Positions 32,001 through 38,590 of a DNA stretch of 64,000 nucleotides are shown here, piece by piece. Within the stretch, counting starts at the first letter, position 1; each line of letters starts with the position of its first letter. The translations under genes and the position numbers were made by a program. Origin of the DNA: DASXUX01 sp036504595 (GTDB lineage Bacteria > Planctomycetota > SZUA-567 > H5-PLA8); contig DASXUX010000011.1 of the NCBI GenBank assembly GCA_036504595.1, positions 144,297 through 208,296 on the forward strand, given 5' to 3'. The notes under the pieces are model-generated. The model was given only the letters and a program-made list of their open reading frames with translations. It was not told the DNA's origin and ran no database searches.

Positions 32001-32214
32001 CGTGGAAGACTACGAGTACTTTGTGCTGCTGCAGAAACAGATCGAGAAAGCTCGCGGAAAGGCTGATGAGAAGCTCCTTCAAGAGGCGCAGGCGCTGCTG
32101 ACTATTCCCGAGAACATTTCGAAAGACACGACGCACTTCACGACGGACGTCCGGCCTCTGCTGGAACACCGGCGAAAGATCGCGAAGATGATCGAGCAAT
32201 TGCAACGGAAGTGA
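29059..32214 (+). CDS. Secreted DUF4091 glycoside-hydrolase-like protein
   Basis: A signal peptide (MLTRAACLFVLCGLASA) is followed by beta-sandwich domains that resemble carbohydrate-binding modules (about 20-340 and 350-520). A domain with GEYEGVQLVFSPP and IYILVHVPDDAPAGDYKTKI follows. The last part is a TIM barrel with AYIYWFDEPDKKDYDFV (acid pair DE) and the DUF4091 end GILVWSTNYWTSG ... WENLRDGVEDYEYFVLL. DUF4091 proteins are inferred glycoside hydrolases, probably acting on extracellular polysaccharide. ATG at 29059 has GGAGGGG upstream. An R3 pair (29401-29444) is read in frame. Length 1051. Confidence 0.87.
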   Translation: MLTRAACLFVLCGLASAANLAPDFKDWQAPKDEHAFRSEKDGKTVLGVRGEGKGSVAWRSPELKLTPSATYALRFQVSGKGHGTIISGLDGVNRDFGVPGETATLGFSFRVPDGVAPAGKEVAPASVPAVLHLGHWELNGEAAFDKAELYPVQAIHRRWTEWIPNDGRWTGRIVVLGEGEKIDGGVYTDLHLLNWQGSTIHRTLFKQNAGFNSNRWCFGPGAEVIYKHDLPGAMKSGELRANVSYHTGGTLVVSASKDGQTWTKLAEATKVGSVEVKLPPELFPANEIYIRMQAEGEKANCQVDNYSFKAETDGHLTCAGGTALVELRQVSGTWEVESSNCPCLPCSDFKMPRFSSPDELSFSFRCPGKAERKLNLSVSIDGLACEKIDTVQVPANSTGWFTLRDYDMFLFRRYGVRLVGYDKPSKEEEQYLDHSQISHRINLPAGAHSIGITARDENGVACELALQVRRTVLSESTYGSITSEDAGGVVTWSCETAWKPGTHRTAPRTSTKAGMQIEAARGEYEGVQLVFSPPNADQVLEKIDVGDLKHDDYRIPASNISLYEVAYVKVENPTDYLGEPGEYPDPLPPLVTPLKLKAGRNQPIYILVHVPDDAPAGDYKTKIKIKTDKGDGDVPLTLHVWDFALPKETQLRSGFGLTVNEIKRYHQLKTKEQEKEVYEKYLRNFAEHRIAPYSFYDFAPIQIKFDGKGAERKVALDWSAFDIEAKKYLSSGMFNGFQLNMHGMGGGTFFERAAGEFGGFKAGTADYDRLFGDYAKQLESHLRENGWLKQAYIYWFDEPDKKDYDFVIEGMDRIKKHAPGLRRLLTKHPDGNLPGHVDIWCGLTPEWTQKTVAERKAAGDEVWWYICCGPKAPYIGEFIEHPGVEMRLWPWQSWQYGVQGILVWSTNYWTSGTAFPKSLQDPWQDPQSYVSGYGTPVGAKQFWGNGDGRYLYPPRRDPNAPGEPVLDGPVSSLRWENLRDGVEDYEYFVLLQKQIEKARGKADEKLLQEAQALLTIPENISKDTTHFTTDVRPLLEHRRKIAKMIEQLQRK
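29401..29444. repeat. Two GTAG-led R3 hairpins inside the DUF4091 gene
   Basis: GTAGCGCCGGCC occurs at 29401 and again at 29422, read in frame as VAPAGKEVAPASVPAV. Confidence 0.85.
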
Positions 32215-32271
32215 GTGGTGGAGTGGTGAGTGGTGAATGCTGCAACGCTGAAATCTCCGAAAGGAATGGTC

Positions 32272-33801
32272 ATGGCGATTCGTGGACTGATCTTCTTTGC
32301 AGTAGTGGCCAGCAGTGCGCTGGTTGCGGCGGAGTTCAAGCCGGTGGGCTGGCGCGGGGATGGGAGCGGGCACTATCCGGACGCCACGCCGCCGACGGTC
32401 TGGTATCAGAAGGAGAACGGGGAGTCCAAGAATATCTTGTGGAAGACGAAGCTGCCGTGTTACTCATGGTCCACCCCGATCATCGTGGGCGACAAGATTT
32501 TTACGCTGTCCGAGCCATACGACCTGATCTGCTTGAACAAGAACACGGGCAAGCTGCTGTGGATGCGCTCCTTTTCGCCGTATATGGGAGTGACGGACGC
32601 CGAAAAGGCTGCCAATCCCATCTTCAAGGAGATCGAGCAGGCCGTGGCCGAGCTGGACAAAGCCAACGAGGCCTTCCTAGCTCAAGGCTGGACGGCAGCG
32701 CTGTACAAACAGAAGAACGAACTATCGAAGAAGATCGACGGCTTGTGCCGGAAGGCTGACCGAAAGTACCGACTGCCGCCGGATTTCTACGTTGAAGGCT
32801 GGACCGGCTACACCGCGCCGACGCCGTGTTCCGACGGGAAGTTCGTGTACGTCGTCGGCGGCGACGGCGTCACCATCTGCTACGACCTCGACGGCAACAA
32901 GAAGTGGTCGGTCTATGAGTCGTTGACGGACGTGTGGGGCGAACATGGTTTCTTCGCCTCACCGCTGCTGGTGGGCGACGTGCTGCTGGCGCCTTCGACA
33001 AAACTGCGTGCGCTGAACAAGGAAACCGGCGCGGAGCTCTACCGATTACCTTTCATGAGCGGCTACGGGATGCTCTCCTTCCGCGCGAACGATACGGACA
33101 TCGCGATCGCCGCGGGCAATTACTTCCGCGTGAAAGACGGCAAGATGCTCGTGGAACGCAAAGGCGATATGCCCGCCGGCATGGCGGTGGTTCACGACAA
33201 CATGGTCTATTACGGCGCGGGGCACGTCAGCTTTGTGAAGTGGGAAGCCAAGGGAGAAGCGCTGACGCTGACGCCGCTCATTACGGAAGAATACAACCGC
33301 GTCACGTTGCCGCTGGAAGACAGCCCGAAACTGAAAGTCGATCAGACCATCACGGGCATGCAGACGGCCTCGCCGATTTACCACGACGGGTTGCTCTACT
33401 GTCTGGGAAATTTCGGCAAGCTGAATGTGTTCGATACGTTGAAGACCCGCAAAGCGGACGCGCTGGTATATGGCGCTTTTCCGGGATTTGATTTCAGAAA
33501 TCCGTGCGGTCGAAAGACGCCCGGCGTCGGCATCGGCGCCAGTCCCGCGCTGGCCGGGAAGTACATTTACATGATCGATTCGGGCAACTGCACCGTCGTC
33601 ATGGAGCCTGGACGCACGTACAAAGAAATCGCAAAGAATCCCATCATCGAGACTGTTCCGGAACAGATTTCAAATACCGCCGGAGCGAAGAACTATTGGC
33701 ATGGACCGCATCAGGAGCAGACGGAGGCATCGCTGATTTTTGACGGGAGCCGCATCTACCTTCGCGGCGAGCAGTTCCTGTATTGCATCGGAGAGAAGTA
33801 G
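32272..33801 (+). CDS. Secreted PQQ-like beta-propeller protein
   Basis: A signal peptide (MAIRGLIFFAVVASSALVAA) precedes an eight-bladed quinoprotein-like propeller: WYQKENGESKNILWKTKLPC, YDLICLNKNTGKLLWMRSF, FVYVVGGDGVTICYDLDGNK, TKLRALNKETGAELYRL, YTKE-like blade ends. A helical insertion (about residues 115-165) interrupts the second blade. Without the quinone-binding residues it is best seen as a non-enzymatic propeller of the Planctomycetota outer-membrane-assembly type. The ATG at 32272 is six bases after AAGGA. It follows the DUF4091 gene by 57 bases of gtggtgag stutter, so both may be read together. Length 509. Confidence 0.83.
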   Translation: MAIRGLIFFAVVASSALVAAEFKPVGWRGDGSGHYPDATPPTVWYQKENGESKNILWKTKLPCYSWSTPIIVGDKIFTLSEPYDLICLNKNTGKLLWMRSFSPYMGVTDAEKAANPIFKEIEQAVAELDKANEAFLAQGWTAALYKQKNELSKKIDGLCRKADRKYRLPPDFYVEGWTGYTAPTPCSDGKFVYVVGGDGVTICYDLDGNKKWSVYESLTDVWGEHGFFASPLLVGDVLLAPSTKLRALNKETGAELYRLPFMSGYGMLSFRANDTDIAIAAGNYFRVKDGKMLVERKGDMPAGMAVVHDNMVYYGAGHVSFVKWEAKGEALTLTPLITEEYNRVTLPLEDSPKLKVDQTITGMQTASPIYHDGLLYCLGNFGKLNVFDTLKTRKADALVYGAFPGFDFRNPCGRKTPGVGIGASPALAGKYIYMIDSGNCTVVMEPGRTYKEIAKNPIIETVPEQISNTAGAKNYWHGPHQEQTEASLIFDGSRIYLRGEQFLYCIGEK

Positions 33802-33806
33802 CGGCC

Positions 33807-33880
33807 CCCCTCACCCCTAACCCCTCTCCCTCGCGGGGGAGAGGGGAACCGGAGCACGCAATCCAGGAGGATTGCGCTAC
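33807..33880. repeat. Pyrimidine-rich dispersed repeat plus an R2 hairpin
   Basis: CCCTCTCCCTCGCGGGGGAG is followed by CGCAATCC...GGATTGCG (33857-33876), then CTAC, the complement of GTAG. It separates the convergent PQQ and ETF-QO genes. Confidence 0.8.
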
Positions 33881-35736
33881 ATTTTCTGGTAACGCGGGCC
33901 GCCGCCGCCTTCGGGGACGGTCCAGACGATGTTGCCGTAGGGGTCTTTGATGTCGCAGGTTTTGCAGTGGACGCAGTTGCCGGCGTTGATCTGAAGGTGG
34001 CCTTTGCCGGTAGCGCCGGGCGGCGGTGCCGCAGCCGAATCCGTGCCGGCCGTGATCCACTCGTACACGCCGGCAGGACAGAAGTTCTGACAGGGGTTGC
34101 CGAATTCTTGCGTGCAGCGATCAACGCAGAGCGCAAGGTCAGGAACCTTCAGGTGGCAAGGCTGATCTTCGGTGTGGTTGGTGCCGGAGTGATAGACGTC
34201 GGTGACTTTGTCGAACGTGAGCTTGCCGTCGGGCGTCAGACGAGCGTGTGGCACGGGCAGGCTGGCGGAGCGGTCGTTTGCTCCGCCAGATTGCCCGTGC
34301 GGAGTGCCATTGAACTGCGACAGCCGCTCCATCGTGGCCGCATCAGATTGAACCCGCAGCGGATCGCGAAGGCCTCGCCCGCCGGTGAGGCGCTGAGCGA
34401 GATCGTGGATGGCTCCGGCGACCAAGCCACGCGCGTAGCCAGCGCGCCAGTTGCGGACTTTATAGAGTTCTTTGTATGCCCAGCTTTTGCGGAACAGTTC
34501 GTCGAAGCGAGCAAGCTGCTTCAGGCTGAAGTCGCTCTGACCAAGAGCTTCGTCGATGGCTTCGGCGGCGAGCATGCCGGACTTCATCGCCAGATGAATG
34601 CCCTTCAGGCGCGCGGCGTTGAGAAAGCTGGCGCTGTCGCCCAGGATGCAGTAGCCATCGCCATAGCAGCGGGGCATCGAGTACAGGCCGCCTTCAGGGA
34701 TGGCTTTCGCGCCGTAGCTGATGAGTTTGCCTTTTTCGATCAGGCCGCGAACGTACGGATGGGTTTTGAGTCGGTTGAATTCGTGATGCGGATCAAGGGT
34801 TGGATCGGCGTAGTCGAGACCGATGACGAGGCCGAGGACGAGATGCGTCGCGTCGAGTCCATATATAAAGGAGCCGCCGAAGCTGTTGCTCCGCGTTCGC
34901 CCGAAGCCTTCCGTGGTAGCCCCGGCCTCCGCGCCGGTGGTAGCGCCGGCCTCCGTGCCGGCCGTGGCACCGTCTCCCGGCATAAGTGTTTGCAGCGGGA
35001 AGCCGAGGCTGTGGACGACTTTCCCGGACGGGAACGTGTTGACGGGGAGTTCCCAGACTTCTTTTACGCCGATGGCGTAGGTTTGAGGATGAACCGCGAA
35101 GGCGGCAGGAGATGTTTCGATCTTCAGAGGTTCGGGGCCCAGCAGTTGTTTGGTCAGGCTGCCACGGACGCCTTCGGCGAGGACGGTGACTTTCGCGCGG
35201 ATCTCCGCTCCGGGCTGAAAGGTGGCGCGCGGCTCCCCGTCTTTGCCGCGGCCGGTGTCGGCGCAGCGGACGCCTTTGACGGCGCCATTTTCAAGGATGA
35301 GTTCGCCGCCGGCAACACCTTCGAGAATCTCGATGCCGCGTTCTTTGGCTTGAGCGGCCAGCCACTGCGTCAGTTCACCGAGAGAGACGACGTAGTTGCC
35401 GTGGTTGTGCAGATACGGCGGAATGAGCAGCGACGGAATGCGGTGCGCTTTGCGGCGCGTAAGGAACAGGATTTCTTCTTCGGTGACGGGCTGGTTCAGC
35501 GGCGCGCCGAGCTGCTTCCATTCGGGGAGAAGTTCGTTCAGCGCGCGCGGATCGAGAACGGCTCCCGATAGCGAATGCGCGCCCGTGTTAACGCCTTTCT
35601 CGATGATGAAAATAACGGGTGGTTCAGCGCCCTGTTTGGTGGAGAGCAGTTTCTGCAACTGGATAGCACACGAAAGACCGGCCGGCCCGGCGCCGACGAT
35701 AAGGACATCGACTTCCAATACTTCGCGATCGGGCAT
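33877..35736 (-). CDS. Electron transfer flavoprotein-ubiquinone oxidoreductase
   Basis: ETF-QO passes electrons from acyl-CoA and other dehydrogenases, through ETF, to the quinone pool at the inner membrane. Evidence: the FAD fold DVLIVGAGPAGLSCAIQLQK (GAGPAG at 15-20), GAHSLSGAVLDPRALNEL, VLAEGVRGSLTKQLL, KGIHLAMKSGMLAAEAI, and the C-terminal 4Fe-4S region CVDRCTQEFGNPCQNFCPAG with NCVHCKTCDIKDP. The family is about 550 residues; the 619 here include three in-frame repeats (34010-34050, 34247-34299, 34916-34962), read as Ala/Gly/Thr-rich loops. No etfAB genes are near. Confidence 0.95.
   Translation of the reverse strand: MPDREVLEVDVLIVGAGPAGLSCAIQLQKLLSTKQGAEPPVIFIIEKGVNTGAHSLSGAVLDPRALNELLPEWKQLGAPLNQPVTEEEILFLTRRKAHRIPSLLIPPYLHNHGNYVVSLGELTQWLAAQAKERGIEILEGVAGGELILENGAVKGVRCADTGRGKDGEPRATFQPGAEIRAKVTVLAEGVRGSLTKQLLGPEPLKIETSPAAFAVHPQTYAIGVKEVWELPVNTFPSGKVVHSLGFPLQTLMPGDGATAGTEAGATTGAEAGATTEGFGRTRSNSFGGSFIYGLDATHLVLGLVIGLDYADPTLDPHHEFNRLKTHPYVRGLIEKGKLISYGAKAIPEGGLYSMPRCYGDGYCILGDSASFLNAARLKGIHLAMKSGMLAAEAIDEALGQSDFSLKQLARFDELFRKSWAYKELYKVRNWRAGYARGLVAGAIHDLAQRLTGGRGLRDPLRVQSDAATMERLSQFNGTPHGQSGGANDRSASLPVPHARLTPDGKLTFDKVTDVYHSGTNHTEDQPCHLKVPDLALCVDRCTQEFGNPCQNFCPAGVYEWITAGTDSAAAPPPGATGKGHLQINAGNCVHCKTCDIKDPYGNIVWTVPEGGGGPRYQKM
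34010..34050. repeat. R3-related repeat inside the ETF-QO gene
   Basis: GTAGCGCCGGG with later CCGTGCCGGCC, lying between the two 4Fe-4S cysteine groups and read as AGTDSAAAPPPGATG. Confidence 0.7.
34247..34299. repeat. R1-type palindrome inside the ETF-QO gene
   Basis: GTGGCACGGGCA and TGCCCGTG outer arms enclose a second stem CTGGCGGAGC/GCTCCGCCAG. Read in frame as PHGQSGGANDRSASLPVPH. Confidence 0.85.
34916..34962. repeat. Two GTAG-led R3 hairpins inside the ETF-QO gene
   Basis: Read in frame as TAGTEAGATTGAEAGATT, between the FAD domain segments. Confidence 0.85.
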
Positions 35737-35787
35737 ACGCTCCTCCTGAACGTGATTCTACGCCTTTGTGTTCGATGAAATCAAGGT

Positions 35788-35830
35788 GGTGGAGTGGTGT
35801 CTGGTGGTCTGGTGTCTGATGTCTGGTGAT
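35788..35830. repeat. Stutter of gtggtctggtgtctg words
   Basis: Short repeats of ggtgtctg between the divergent ETF-QO and NUDIX genes. A related stutter lies at 61590-61640. Confidence 0.65.
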
Positions 35831-35865
35831 GATATGGTACGCTGTGGCACACAGCGGAGGGAACC

Positions 35866-36429
35866 ATGGCGGGCCGGTTCAGAATCATCAAGCAGAGAAC
35901 AGTGCTGAAATCGCGCGTCTTCACCGTGCGGGAAGAGACGTGGCGCGCGCCGAACGGGAGCACCTTTGACCGCCACACCATCCAGCACCCGGGCGCAGTG
36001 GCGATTGTGCCGTTCGACTCGGACGGACGCGTTCTGATGATCCGGCAATTCCGCCCGGCAGCAAACACGTGGCTGCTGGAGATTCCCGCCGGCACGCTGG
36101 AACGACGCGAGAAGCCGCTGGCGTGCGCGAAGCGCGAGCTGATCGAAGAGACGGGCTTTCGCGCTCGCAAGTGGCAGCGGATGGGCGCGATCTACACCGC
36201 GCCGGGATTCTGCTCGGAGCGGATTCATCTGTTCCGCGCGTGGGACTTGAAAGCTGCATTCGCGGAGAAGGACGAGGATGAACATATCGAACTGGCAGCG
36301 ATGACGCTGCCGGAGATTCACCGTGCGATTCGTAGCGGCCGGATTTGCGATGGCAAGACGCTGAGCGCGATGATGCTGCTTCACTTGATGAATCTGGAGT
36401 CTGGTGGAAGTCTCGAGTCTCGAGTCTAA
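35866..36429 (+). CDS. NUDIX hydrolase, ADP-ribose pyrophosphatase type
   Basis: The Nudix box GTLERREKPLACAKRELIEE followed by TGF (residues 76-98) keeps the catalytic REUxEE residues. The N-terminal strand (FTVREETWRAPNGSTFDRHT) and GAVAIVPFDSDGRVLMIRQF are typical of ADP-ribose/NDP-sugar pyrophosphatases such as NudF, which clear reactive nucleotides. 187 residues. The last dozen (NLESGGSLESRV) come from an intergenic stutter (gtctcgagtctcgagtc) and look like run-on. Confidence 0.9.
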   Translation: MAGRFRIIKQRTVLKSRVFTVREETWRAPNGSTFDRHTIQHPGAVAIVPFDSDGRVLMIRQFRPAANTWLLEIPAGTLERREKPLACAKRELIEETGFRARKWQRMGAIYTAPGFCSERIHLFRAWDLKAAFAEKDEDEHIELAAMTLPEIHRAIRSGRICDGKTLSAMMLLHLMNLESGGSLESRV

Positions 36430-36517
36430 CGGAAAATCCGGGAAGCATTCCCGCGGTGTGCTCGTCTACTATGATGATTTCATTCAACGGTCTAAACGGC
36501 ACGGGCGGTACTGCACA

Positions 36518-37351
36518 ATGTTCTTGAACCTCGAATCTTCGGCTTGCTCCTTTACTGTCGCCGCAGTGGACACGCCAGCCGTGATCGGGCGAGCGCCGGA
36601 ATGCAAGCTGCGCGTCAACGGGGACGAAGTTTCCGACCGGCATGCGGAGTTGGCTTGCCGCAGCGGCCAATGGTTCATCCGCGACCTTGGCAGCCGCTCC
36701 GGCACGAAGCTTAACGGAAAAGTCATTGCCGAAGCAGCGCGACTGGAACATGGCGATGTCCTCAAGATTGGCGACCAGAGTTTCATCGCGACGGTGATGG
36801 CTAGCAATTCGATGGAGGCTTTGGGGGCGCAACTGGCGGGCGGCAAGCTGCGGGGCATGATCAAGCAAGCGACCGCACCCGCGGCGCCAGTTCCGGTGAA
36901 GAAAGCAGCGGTGAAATCGCCGTCATCGTCGGTGCGCTCTGTCGAGCCGCCTGCTGAAAAGCCTGCGGTCGCGCCCGATGTGCCGAAGGGCCCGCGAGTG
37001 CCCCTGCCGGCTCTGCGCGAGCGACGACGGTCGTCGCCCGTGAAGTCGTTCTTCGGTTTCCTGCTATCCTGCGCGGTGCTCTGCGGCGGAGCGTATGGCG
37101 CATGGCAGTTGTGGCTGCGGTACGGGCCAGACGCCGCACAGAATCCCGCCCGCGCGCCCGGGGAAAAGATGCTCCTTCTTCCGCCAAAGGAAAAAGCAAC
37201 GGTCGTCAAAACCGAGACGACTGCAGAGCCGAAGTCAGCGAACACTCCCATTGCGACGACGCCGGCCAATCCTACCGACCCAGCGCCCGCGACAAAAGCC
37301 GCGTCCGAGCCGAAGCCCGAGCCAGCAACGGGAACCGAGCCGAAGCAGTAG
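36518..37351 (+). CDS. FHA-domain protein with one membrane segment
   Basis: The FHA domain (about 15-100) has the phosphothreonine-binding signature: VIGRAPECKLRVNGDEVSDR, HAELACRSGQWFIRDLGSRS, GTKLNGKVI. A basic, proline-rich linker leads to a membrane segment (FFGFLLSCAVLCGGAYGAWQ, about 190-210) and a proline/threonine-rich tail, so the FHA domain should face the cytoplasm. It probably reads Ser/Thr kinase signals. ATG at 36518 is chosen since FHA starts at once; the frame from 36404 runs through stutter. It is followed after 66 bases by the DUF4388 gene. Confidence 0.85.
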   Translation: MFLNLESSACSFTVAAVDTPAVIGRAPECKLRVNGDEVSDRHAELACRSGQWFIRDLGSRSGTKLNGKVIAEAARLEHGDVLKIGDQSFIATVMASNSMEALGAQLAGGKLRGMIKQATAPAAPVPVKKAAVKSPSSSVRSVEPPAEKPAVAPDVPKGPRVPLPALRERRRSSPVKSFFGFLLSCAVLCGGAYGAWQLWLRYGPDAAQNPARAPGEKMLLLPPKEKATVVKTETTAEPKSANTPIATTPANPTDPAPATKAASEPKPEPATGTEPKQ

Positions 37352-37380
37352 ACGCAAATCAACGCGCACAGTATTGCAAT

Positions 37381-37408
37381 TTGAACCTCAGCAAAGTGCG
37401 GGTATAAA
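37381..37408 (+). promoter_or_regulatory. Promoter just before the DUF4388 gene
   Basis: TTGAAC (37381-37386), 16-base spacer, TATAAA (37403-37408). Initiation near 37414-37416 would leave only a few bases before the ATG at 37418. Confidence 0.5.
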
Positions 37409-37417
37409 TCAATTGGG

Positions 37418-38335
37418 ATGGCAGACCCTGTTTCAACTCCAACTGTTGCCCCGCGCGGCGTGCTGCTCGTGTGCTACAACGCCGAGACGCTCGGCGCGCT
37501 CGTGGCGATACTGCAAAAAGCCGGCGAAACGGCGATGGCGCCCACCAGCATTCTGGACGCGTGGGAGTGCATCCGCACCGATACCGTCGGCTGCGTGGTG
37601 CTGGATCTGACGGGGCCATCCAGCGAAGTCATGGCGCTATTCCGCGTCGCGCGCAGTTGCAGCAAGGCTCGCGCGGTCCCTTTCCTGTTCCTGATCGACG
37701 GCGGCAATGTCATCCCGAAATTTGAACGCTACGGCGTGGAGATGCTCAGCGACGATTGGCTGGTGCTCCCCAGCCCGGCCGACGATTTTCTGAATAAAGT
37801 CCGAGGATTGCTGGCCGTGCGCGCCGCCCAGGTCGGGCCGCAATTCGGGGCCCGGCGGCAGGGTGCGGCGCCGACAGTACAGCCGGTGGTTCAGCCGGAA
37901 GAATTGCTGCGCGTGCCTGGGGCAGTATTTTCGGGAATGCTAGGCGTGCTGGACGTGACGCGCATCCTGAGCATGCTGGAACCGCTGAAGTTGACCGGCG
38001 TGCTCGATCTGACGGACGGAAAGCGCTTCGGGCAAATTTTCTTTATCAATGGCGCCGTGTACCACGCGGAGTTGCAGGACATCCAAGGCGCCGACGCGCT
38101 GTTTCTGCTCTTCCACCTGAAGAGTGGCTCGTTCCGCTTCGAGATCTCGGCACCCACGCAGAAGCGCACGATTGTCGGAAACACGATGGCGCTGCTGCTA
38201 GAGGGCTTGCGGCAGATGGACGAGGCGAAAGCGATCATCAAGTCGTTCCACGACAAGCGCGCGCCGCAGGCGGCGTCGGAAAGCGGAACGGCTCCAGCGA
38301 CTGGCACGCCTCCGGCAGCACAGAATAGGGGGTAA
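37418..38335 (+). CDS. Receiver-like plus DUF4388 (PATAN) protein
   Basis: The first 120 residues look like a response-regulator receiver fold (GVLLVCYNAETLGALVAILQ, VGCVVLDLTGPSSEVMALFR, VPFLFLIDGG, DDWLVLPSPADDFLNKVRGL). After a linker comes a DUF4388/PATAN domain (about 165-270: FSGMLGVLDVTRILSMLEPL, LTGVLDLTDGKRFGQIFFIN, GAVYHAELQDIQGADALFLL). PATAN proteins are linked to signalling and regulated motility. The phospho-acceptor aspartate position is DLTG, so Asp is kept. No ribosome site is evident; see the promoter next to it. Length 305. Confidence 0.8.
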   Translation: MADPVSTPTVAPRGVLLVCYNAETLGALVAILQKAGETAMAPTSILDAWECIRTDTVGCVVLDLTGPSSEVMALFRVARSCSKARAVPFLFLIDGGNVIPKFERYGVEMLSDDWLVLPSPADDFLNKVRGLLAVRAAQVGPQFGARRQGAAPTVQPVVQPEELLRVPGAVFSGMLGVLDVTRILSMLEPLKLTGVLDLTDGKRFGQIFFINGAVYHAELQDIQGADALFLLFHLKSGSFRFEISAPTQKRTIVGNTMALLLEGLRQMDEAKAIIKSFHDKRAPQAASESGTAPATGTPPAAQNRG

Positions 38336-38361
38336 GCGACTACGGCCTTCCAGGCCGTGAA

Positions 38362-38382
38362 CACGGGCAGGCCGCCCGTGCC
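38362..38382. repeat. Short R1-like palindrome
   Basis: CACGGGCAGGCCGCCCGTG, a minimal form of the R1 hairpin, in the tig upstream region. Confidence 0.65.
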
Positions 38383-38408
38383 AGACACCATTTCGGCTTT
38401 CTTTCGTC

Positions 38409-38437
38409 TTGACGGTGTTGCAGTCATTCCCTATAAA
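38409..38437 (+). promoter_or_regulatory. Strong sigma70-type promoter of tig-clpP-clpX
   Basis: TTGACG (38409-38414), 17-base spacer, TATAAA (38432-38437). Initiation near 38444 gives a leader of about 147 bases. Confidence 0.78.
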
Positions 38438-38445
38438 GGCATTAT

Positions 38446-38467
38446 GCCCCGGTTTGGGGCTTTCTTT
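38446..38467 (+). promoter_or_regulatory. Attenuator-like hairpin at the start of the tig leader
   Basis: GCCCC-ggttt-GGGGC followed by TTTCTTT, at once after the predicted start of transcription. The stem is short (5 bp). Confidence 0.35.
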
Positions 38468-38590
38468 GCGAGTGGGCGTGACCCTGAAGAGGTATTTTCA
38501 GCCCGGTCCGGGCACCGATCCAGCACAGTCTCCCCGCCAGACCCGGCCGTGATTTGTCCAGGGACACGGCCTATAGTTCTAAGGATAGAA

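Noticed and set aside
31009..32373. A 454-residue minus-strand frame opposite DUF4091
   Set aside because: Arg/His-rich shadow with no domain signature.
33967..35571. A 534-residue plus-strand frame
   Set aside because: It is antisense to the clearly identified ETF-QO gene and reflects GC-rich codon bias.
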